Positions 59,101 through 64,000 of a DNA stretch of 64,000 nucleotides are shown one piece after another. How positions within the stretch are numbered: position 1 is the stretch's first letter; each line of letters starts with the position of its first letter. The notes below the pieces were generated by a model, which was not told where the DNA came from, did no database searches, and was given only the letters and a program-made list of their open reading frames with translations. A program made the position numbers and the translations under genes. Origin of the DNA: Leucobacter aridicollis (GTDB taxonomy: Bacteria > Actinomycetota > Actinomycetes > Actinomycetales > Microbacteriaceae); the NCBI RefSeq assembly GCF_024399335.1, contig NZ_CP075339.1, positions 2,294,001 through 2,358,000 of the forward strand, in the 5' to 3' direction.

Positions 59101-60333
59101 ATGACCGAAACCACTCCCCAGACTGCGACCGAGGTCGCCATCGCCCAGACCGAGCGCGCCGCAGCCTCGAACTATGCACCTGTGCCGCTCGTGCTCACTG
59201 AGGGTGATGGGGCGACAGTCACCGACATCGAGGGCACTACCTATCTCGACTTCCTCGGCGGATTCTCGACGATGCTCTTCGGTCACCGACCGCCGCGCAT
59301 CACTGCGGCAGCTCACGCACAGCTCGACAGGCTGACGCTCACCGCCCGTGCTTTCTATAACGATGAGCTCGCCGCATGCGTCACGGAACTCACCGAGCTC
59401 GCCGGCTTCGAGCGGGTACTCCTCATGAACACTGGGGCCGAAGCAATCGAGACCGCTCTGAAGTGCGCCCGCAAGTGGGCGCACGAAACCCGCGATCTCG
59501 CGGCGGACGAGGGCGTCGTCATCACGTTCTCGCGCAACTTCCATGGCCGCACCACGACGATCATCTCGGGCTCCGACGATCCTGTCGCACGCGAGGGCTA
59601 TGGGCCGTACACTCCTGGCTTCGTGACGGTTCCGTTCGGCGACATGGCCGCGGTGCGCGAGGTTGCGGCGTCGTCTCCAGTCGTCGCCGTACTCATCGAG
59701 CCGGTACAGGGCGAGGCTGGCGTGATCCTCCCTCCCGAGGGCTTCCTCGCAGAGCTTCGCGCTTTCACTGCCGAGAATGACATCGTGTTCATCGCCGACG
59801 AGGTGCAGTCGGGCATGGGGCGCACGGGCAAGCTGTTCGCCACGGAACACTTCGGTGTGCGACCTGACCTCATCGCTGTCGGCAAGGTGCTGAGCGGCGG
59901 CATCCTGCCGGTCTCGGCCGTGCTTGGCGACAGCAAGTTTCTTGGTGTGTTCACTCCGGGCAGCCATGGCTCGACCTTTGGCGGCAGCCCGTTTGCGTGC
60001 GCAGTGACTCGCAGTGTCGTCGCAGAGCTACGCGATCCCGACTTTCTCCCCGGTGTCGTCGCGCTCGGCGCAGTCCTCTCGGCCGCATTGGCGGAGCTCT
60101 CGGAGTTGCCGGAGGTGACCGCGGTGCGCTCGATCGGCTTGTGGGCGGGCGTCGACATCGACCCCGAGTTTGCGCCCGCGAAGGCAGTCGCCGAGGCGCT
60201 CCGCGACCGTGGCGTGCTGGTGAAGGACACGCAGAGCAAGACACTTCGCATGGCGCCGCCCGCGGTCGCGACCGAGGCTGAGATTCGGGGGGCCATCCGG
60301 CTGCTCGGCGACGCGATCGTCTCTCTCCGCTAA
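59101..60333 (+). CDS. Class III aminotransferase, ornithine/omega-amino-acid type
   Basis: 410 residues from the ATG at 59101, preceded by GAAGGAGAA. PLP enzyme: VLLMNTGAEAIETALKCARK, FHGRTTTIISGSDDP, FIADEVQSGMGRTGKL and AVGKVLSGGILPVSAVLG, whose Lys binds PLP. Overall layout and details (FLGGFSTMLFGHRPPRITAA) resemble ornithine-oxo-acid aminotransferase (RocD) more than GabT. It would give a semialdehyde for the dehydrogenase at 52587. It follows lhgO by 53 bases and is likely co-transcribed. Substrate could be ornithine, lysine, 5-aminovalerate or GABA. Confidence 0.85.
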   Translation: MTETTPQTATEVAIAQTERAAASNYAPVPLVLTEGDGATVTDIEGTTYLDFLGGFSTMLFGHRPPRITAAAHAQLDRLTLTARAFYNDELAACVTELTELAGFERVLLMNTGAEAIETALKCARKWAHETRDLAADEGVVITFSRNFHGRTTTIISGSDDPVAREGYGPYTPGFVTVPFGDMAAVREVAASSPVVAVLIEPVQGEAGVILPPEGFLAELRAFTAENDIVFIADEVQSGMGRTGKLFATEHFGVRPDLIAVGKVLSGGILPVSAVLGDSKFLGVFTPGSHGSTFGGSPFACAVTRSVVAELRDPDFLPGVVALGAVLSAALAELSELPEVTAVRSIGLWAGVDIDPEFAPAKAVAEALRDRGVLVKDTQSKTLRMAPPAVATEAEIRGAIRLLGDAIVSLR

Positions 60334-60341
60334 CCCAAGAT

Positions 60342-60386
60342 TTCTTGTGGGCACAAAATCCCGCGGGAATTTGGTGCCCACAAGAA
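60342..60386 (+). terminator. Long near-perfect palindrome after the aminotransferase gene
   Basis: TTCTTGTGGGCAC (60342-60354) pairs with GTGCCCACAAGAA (60374-60386), and the inside is again self-complementary (AAATCCCGCGGGAATTT). Ends the lhgO-aminotransferase unit. Could also be a mobile palindromic repeat. Confidence 0.7.
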
Positions 60387-60431
60387 TAATCAGGGTGGAA
60401 TTGACGGGCAGCGCACCCGGCAGCCAGGCAC

Positions 60432-60486
60432 GCAGGCCGCAGGCCGCAGGCCGCAGGCCGCAGGCCGCAGGCCGCAGGCCGCAGGC
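60432..60486. repeat. 7-bp microsatellite GCAGGCC, seven units plus a partial
   Basis: GCAGGCC repeated seven times exactly (60432-60480) and followed by GCAGGC. It lies between two long hairpins in a non-coding gap. Seven-base units shift reading frame, but no gene runs through it. Confidence 0.95.
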
Positions 60487-60488
60487 AC

Positions 60489-60527
60489 GCACAAGCCCCC
60501 GGAGCGATTCGCTCCGGGGGCTTGTGC
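60489..60527 (-). terminator. Terminator of gltA
   Basis: Perfect 18-bp stem (60489-60506 with 60510-60527, loop ATT), starting 8 bases after the gltA stop on the minus strand. Confidence 0.88.
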
Positions 60528-60535
60528 GCTATCGG

Positions 60536-61828
60536 CTAGCGGCCGAGGTGACGCTCGGGCGAACCCAAGTACAACTGCTGCGGGCGACCGATCTTCGTCT
60601 GGGGGTCGAGGCGGGCCTCGCGCCACTGCGCGATCCAGCCGGGCAGTCGACCGATCGCGAAGAGCACGGTGAACATGCGAGTCGGGAAGCCCATCGCTTT
60701 GTAGATCACGCCTGTGTAGAAGTCGACGTTCGGGTAGAGCTTGCGCTCCTTGAAGTAGTCGTCCTCAAGCGCGATCTGCTCGAGCTCCTGTGCGAGCGCG
60801 AGCAGCGGATCGTTCACGCCGAGCTCTTCGAGCACCTTCGCTGCCGAGTCCTTCACGATACGCGCACGCGGGTCGTAGTTCTTGTAGACGCGGTGTCCGA
60901 AGCCCATGAGCTTCACGCCGTCTTCCTTATTCTTGACCTTCTCGACGAACGTCTTGACGCTCTGACCTGAGTCGCGGATCTGCGCGAGCATGTCGAGCAC
61001 TGCCTCGTTTGCGCCACCGTGCAGCGGGCCAGAGAGGGCGTTGATGCCAGCCGAAACTGAGGAGAACATGTTTGCCCCGGTCGAACCGACAAGGCGAACT
61101 GTTGAGGTCGAGGCGTTCTGCTCGTGATCAGCGTGGAGAATGAGCAGCTTGTCGAGCGCGTCGACAAGCACCGGGTTCATCTCGTACGATTCGGCCTTGT
61201 TGCCGAAGTTGAGCCGCAGGAAGTTCTCCACGAAGCTCAGGTTGTTCTTCGGGTAGAGGAATGCCTGACCGATCGACTTCTTGTGCGAGTATGCAGCAAG
61301 AACCGGCAGTTTTGCGAGAAGGCGGATCGTGTTGACCTCAACGAACTCTGGAACCGCTGTGTCGAGCGAGTCTTCGTAGTAGGTGGACATCGTCTGCAGC
61401 CCGCCGGAAAGCATCGCCATCGGGTGTGCGGTGTGCGGGACAGCCTCGAAGTAGTACCGCATGTCTTCGTGCAGCAGGGTGTGGTGACGAATCTCATTGT
61501 CGAACCGCGCGAGTTCATCAGCGCTGGGCAGCACGCCGTAGATCAGCAGGTAGGCGACCTCCAGGAAGGTCGACGCCTGCGCGAGCTCGTCGATTGGGTA
61601 GCCGCGGTATCGCAGGATCCCGGCCTCGCCATCGATGTAGGTAATCTCGGACTTCGTTGACGCAGTGTTCACGAAGCCGTAGTCGAGCGCCGTGTAGCCG
61701 CTCTGCTTAGTCAGCGTGCTGACGTCGATTGCGTCTGGCCCGTCTACTGACTTCACGATTGGGAGCTCGGCGGTTCCTCCAGGAAAGCTCAGCTTGGCGG
61801 TGGCCTGAGCCGCAGGTGTTTCAGTCAC
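60536..61828 (-). CDS. gltA: Citrate synthase
   Basis: 430 residues from a GTG at 61828 with GAGGAG upstream. Type II citrate synthase: the small N-terminal domain, ASTKSEITYIDGEAGILRYRGYPI, then catalytic His in SGPLHGGANEAVL and His in MGFGHRVYKNYDPR, and the Asp in YPNVDFYTGVIY. It condenses acetyl-CoA and oxaloacetate at the entry of the TCA cycle, and takes up the 2-oxoglutarate/succinate carbon from the preceding catabolic locus. It is a single gene with its own 229-bp upstream region, which has AT-rich stretches but no motif I can name. Confidence 0.96.
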   Translation of the reverse strand: MTETPAAQATAKLSFPGGTAELPIVKSVDGPDAIDVSTLTKQSGYTALDYGFVNTASTKSEITYIDGEAGILRYRGYPIDELAQASTFLEVAYLLIYGVLPSADELARFDNEIRHHTLLHEDMRYYFEAVPHTAHPMAMLSGGLQTMSTYYEDSLDTAVPEFVEVNTIRLLAKLPVLAAYSHKKSIGQAFLYPKNNLSFVENFLRLNFGNKAESYEMNPVLVDALDKLLILHADHEQNASTSTVRLVGSTGANMFSSVSAGINALSGPLHGGANEAVLDMLAQIRDSGQSVKTFVEKVKNKEDGVKLMGFGHRVYKNYDPRARIVKDSAAKVLEELGVNDPLLALAQELEQIALEDDYFKERKLYPNVDFYTGVIYKAMGFPTRMFTVLFAIGRLPGWIAQWREARLDPQTKIGRPQQLYLGSPERHLGR

Positions 61829-62057
61829 GTCATCTCCTCGTGAGGTCCGTTTGAGCACGCTCCAGGGTCTGGGCAGCGATCATTTTCACCTTACCCGCAA
61901 AGTAGGCGTTCACACACCAAATGGCGCGTTCATGCCGGTTTCTGACAGAAAGTATTTTGACATCAAACAAAATGCCAGCGATTTGGTGACTTTCTCGCTG
62001 CGAGCGCCCACGATTAACCGCGAGCTCGCAGGGAGCTCGAATCGCCCGTGAGAGCGG

Positions 62058-62378
62058 CTACTGCTCTTGCGGTGGAAGGGCCGCCACGATCGGGTGGTCG
62101 AAGTCGTAGACTCCCACCTTTGCTGCCCCACCGGGCGAGCCGATCTCGTCGAAGAACTCGACGTTTGCCTTGTAATACTCGGCCCATTCACCGGGCAGGT
62201 CATCTTCGTAGTAGATCGCTTCAACCGGGCACACCGGCTCGCACGCACCGCAGTCGACACACTCGTCGGGGTGGATGTAGAGCATCCGATCGCCCTCGTA
62301 AATGCAATCGACGGGGCACTCATCCACACAGGCGCGATCCTTCAAATCGACGCAGGGAAGAGCAATTACGTATGTCAC
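62058..62378 (-). CDS. fdxA: 7Fe ferredoxin (3Fe-4S / 4Fe-4S)
   Basis: 106 residues from a GTG at 62378 with AAAGGCGGG upstream. Cysteines at 9, 17, 21, 25, 40, 43, 46 and 50 ([17 protein letters not shown], then [13 protein letters not shown]) give one 3Fe-4S and one 4Fe-4S cluster, as in actinobacterial FdxA. The tail ([21 protein letters not shown]) is also typical. A soluble electron carrier. It is divergent from the acyl-CoA synthetase gene. Confidence 0.95.
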   Translation of the reverse strand: MTYVIALPCVDLKDRACVDECPVDCIYEGDRMLYIHPDECVDCGACEPVCPVEAIYYEDDLPGEWAEYYKANVEFFDEIGSPGGAAKVGVYDFDHPIVAALPPQEQ

Positions 62379-62511
62379 TGTGCCCGCCTTTCACTCGGTC
62401 AAACCACTCCCTCCATCCTACCGGCGTCAGTGCGCGATTCCCCGCACGTGTGGACGTTGCCGCGTGGCGACCACTTGCCCGCGCGCCCGGCACGACATAG
62501 AGTGCGGTTGT

Positions 62512-62523
62512 AGACATTTGTCT
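62512..62523. promoter_or_regulatory. Small inverted repeat upstream of the acyl-CoA synthetase gene
   Basis: AGACA-TT-TGTCT in the 221-bp gap between fdxA and the synthetase. Possibly an operator; size and position are the only support. Confidence 0.25.
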
Positions 62524-62599
62524 GAAAAAAACACGACGAACCCCGTGGTGCGCGGCATCAGTCGCACACCATAACGATCCGGCGACGATGGAGTCCTCG

Positions 62600-64000
62600 A
62601 TGAGCATCAACACACAAGTTTCTTCACCGCCCTCGGCCCTGCCACGCACGCTCCCCGCAGCGTGGCAGGGCCGGGTTGCGCGTTCCCCTGAGAGTCTCTG
62701 CATCACGTACTTCGACGGGACACTCACCACCTCCGAGGTCAACGATCTCAGCCTCGCTCTCGCAGCGTCGCTGCAAAGCCACGGTGTCGAGGCTGGTGAT
62801 CGCGTCGCGATTTCCCTGCAAAACATCCCGCACTTCCCCATCGCCATGCTCGCGATCTGGCACATTGGCGGCATCGTCGTTCCGATCAATCCCATGTACC
62901 GAGAGCGAGAGCTGCACACGGTGCTCGCCTCGTCAGGCGCCGTCGGCCTGATCTGTGCGCCCGAGACGATCAGGATCGCGGCGGCGGCCGCCATTGAGAC
63001 GGACCTAGCCTGGGTACTCAGCGCCAACGACACCCAGTTCCAGCACGAGAACGACCCGCGGGTGTTCCCCACACAACCTGATGATGCTGAGCTCGGCGCT
63101 GTCCCGTTCACAACCGATACGCTCGCGAACGCGTTCGCAGAGTTCGCCGGCTCAAGTCCCGATCCTGCGGAGCGTGAGCCCGAAGACATCGCAATGTTGA
63201 GCTACACGTCGGGCACGACGGGGCCGCCCAAGGGGGCGATGGCCACGCATCGGTCGCTCCTTGTCGCCGCGCTGAACTTCGGCGAGTGGGCCGTCGTTGA
63301 TCACGACGACCGAATGCTCGCCCTCGCTCCGCTGTTCCACATCACTGGCTCGGTCAGCATCTGTCTCGGCATGCTGCTCTCCCCCGGGAGCCTCATTTTT
63401 CTCAATCGACCGCGGCCCGACGTCGCGCTCGAGGCGTTTTCCCGGCATGCGGCCACCCTCGCTGTGGCGCCCATCACGATGTACACGGCGCTCTTTGAGC
63501 TACCTGACGCCAGCGCACGGGACTTCTTGAGCGTGCGCCAGCTATTCACCGGGGGCGCGCCAGTTCCTCCAGCAAAGGTCACCACGTTCGAGCGCCGGTT
63601 TGGTCAGTACATCCTCAACGCCTACGGTCTCACCGAATCGAACGCGGGGATTATCGGGGTGCCTCTTGGCGAACGCGCCCCCGTTCACAAGCCGACGGGT
63701 ACGCTCTCAATCGGCAAGCCGATGCAGGGCGTGTCGCTGCGCGTACTCGATGAGGAGGGAGCCGCAGTGCCTGCAGGGTCGCCGGGCGAGCTGGAACTTG
63801 CCGCGGATCAGCTCGCGGTCGGGTATTGGAGAAACGCCGAGGCCACCGAGTCCACGTTCCCGGGAGGTCGGCTGCTCACCGGTGACGTCGCGATCATCGA
63901 CGAGAAGGGCTGGGTGTATCTCGTTGACCGCATCAAGGATCAGATCAATTCGTCAGGCTACAAGGTGTGGCCGCGCGAGGTCGAGGATGCGCTCTATGAG
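62600..64000 (+). CDS. Long-chain acyl-CoA synthetase (AMP-binding), partial at window end
   Basis: 467 codons in frame from the ATG at 62600 to the window edge; an ATG at 62588 is in frame, but GGAG 6 bases upstream favours the second. Adenylate-forming motifs in order: MLSYTSGTTGPPKGAMATH (A3), ALAPLFHITGS, NAYGLTESNAGI (A5), LLTGDVAIIDEKGWVYLVDR (A7) and KDQINSSGYKVWPREVEDAL (A8). It activates a carboxylic acid, probably a fatty acid, with ATP and CoA. The last 60-80 residues with the catalytic Lys are expected past the window. A stand-alone gene as far as visible. Confidence 0.92.
   Translation, partial: MSINTQVSSPPSALPRTLPAAWQGRVARSPESLCITYFDGTLTTSEVNDLSLALAASLQSHGVEAGDRVAISLQNIPHFPIAMLAIWHIGGIVVPINPMYRERELHTVLASSGAVGLICAPETIRIAAAAAIETDLAWVLSANDTQFQHENDPRVFPTQPDDAELGAVPFTTDTLANAFAEFAGSSPDPAEREPEDIAMLSYTSGTTGPPKGAMATHRSLLVAALNFGEWAVVDHDDRMLALAPLFHITGSVSICLGMLLSPGSLIFLNRPRPDVALEAFSRHAATLAVAPITMYTALFELPDASARDFLSVRQLFTGGAPVPPAKVTTFERRFGQYILNAYGLTESNAGIIGVPLGERAPVHKPTGTLSIGKPMQGVSLRVLDEEGAAVPAGSPGELELAADQLAVGYWRNAEATESTFPGGRLLTGDVAIIDEKGWVYLVDRIKDQINSSGYKVWPREVEDALYE

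Noticed and set aside
60347..60970. 207-codon plus-strand frame across the heptamer repeat
   Set aside because: Its start is repeat-encoded (RPQAAG units) and the rest is antisense to gltA.
61851..62051. 66-codon plus-strand frame between gltA and fdxA
   Set aside because: No ribosome-binding site or recognisable family; it lies in the AT-richer upstream region of gltA.

Overview
The window is high-GC bacterial DNA with dense, often overlapping genes, frequent GTG starts and actinobacterial-only families (DUF3107, DUF3117, UPF0182, AdnAB, DUF2342 metalloprotease). It looks like a chromosome of the Microbacteriaceae (Leucobacter-like). That genus is an inference from gene content, not from a search.

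Layout. 1-2808 is one end of an integrated element: a P4-type primase (cut by the window edge), a small HTH protein and a tyrosine integrase, ending at a 3' tRNA fragment that looks like initiator tRNA. 2886-8618 holds a DUF5701 protein and a divergent locus built around a FadR-type regulator: ggt and a TSUP exporter on one side, a POT peptide transporter on the other, with a perfect 7-1-7 palindrome between them. 9145-28191 resembles the mycobacterial Rv3193c-Rv3202c region: UPF0182, DUF2342 metalloprotease, cyclodehydratase-like protein, UvrD2, NudC, a degenerate APH-fold protein, AdnB and AdnA, then a membrane-anchored penicillin acylase-family hydrolase. 28655-34444 has DUF3107 and a zinc-uptake locus: an ATPase divergent from permease, AztD-like lipoprotein, AztC-like lipoprotein and AztD-like lipoprotein, with a Zur-like operator in the divergent gap. 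34508-43607 has coaBC, an NRDE protein, rlmC, a ferritin-like protein, a DEAD-box helicase, an alpha/beta hydrolase, a PHP phosphoesterase and an SDR. The helicase, hydrolase and PHP genes carry nine single-base homopolymer indels that I see nowhere else in the window.

43721-51254 has aminopeptidase P, a flavoprotein, a stress-protein-like membrane protein, and an MgtE-N/CBS protein, DUF1003, Mrp, TatB, O-methyltransferase and DUF3117 series that recalls mycobacterial Rv1211-Rv1232c. 51402-60333 is an amino-acid catabolic locus: argJ, succinate-semialdehyde dehydrogenase, a polar amino acid ABC transporter and a GntR/FCD regulator on the minus strand, divergent from L-2-hydroxyglutarate oxidase and an ornithine-type aminotransferase. 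The window ends with citrate synthase, a 7Fe ferredoxin and the start of an acyl-CoA synthetase.

The non-coding DNA is unusually rich in structure: a 62-bp palindrome-ended repeat in three copies, a possible 71-bp family, several short tandem arrays, and long perfect hairpins between convergent genes.
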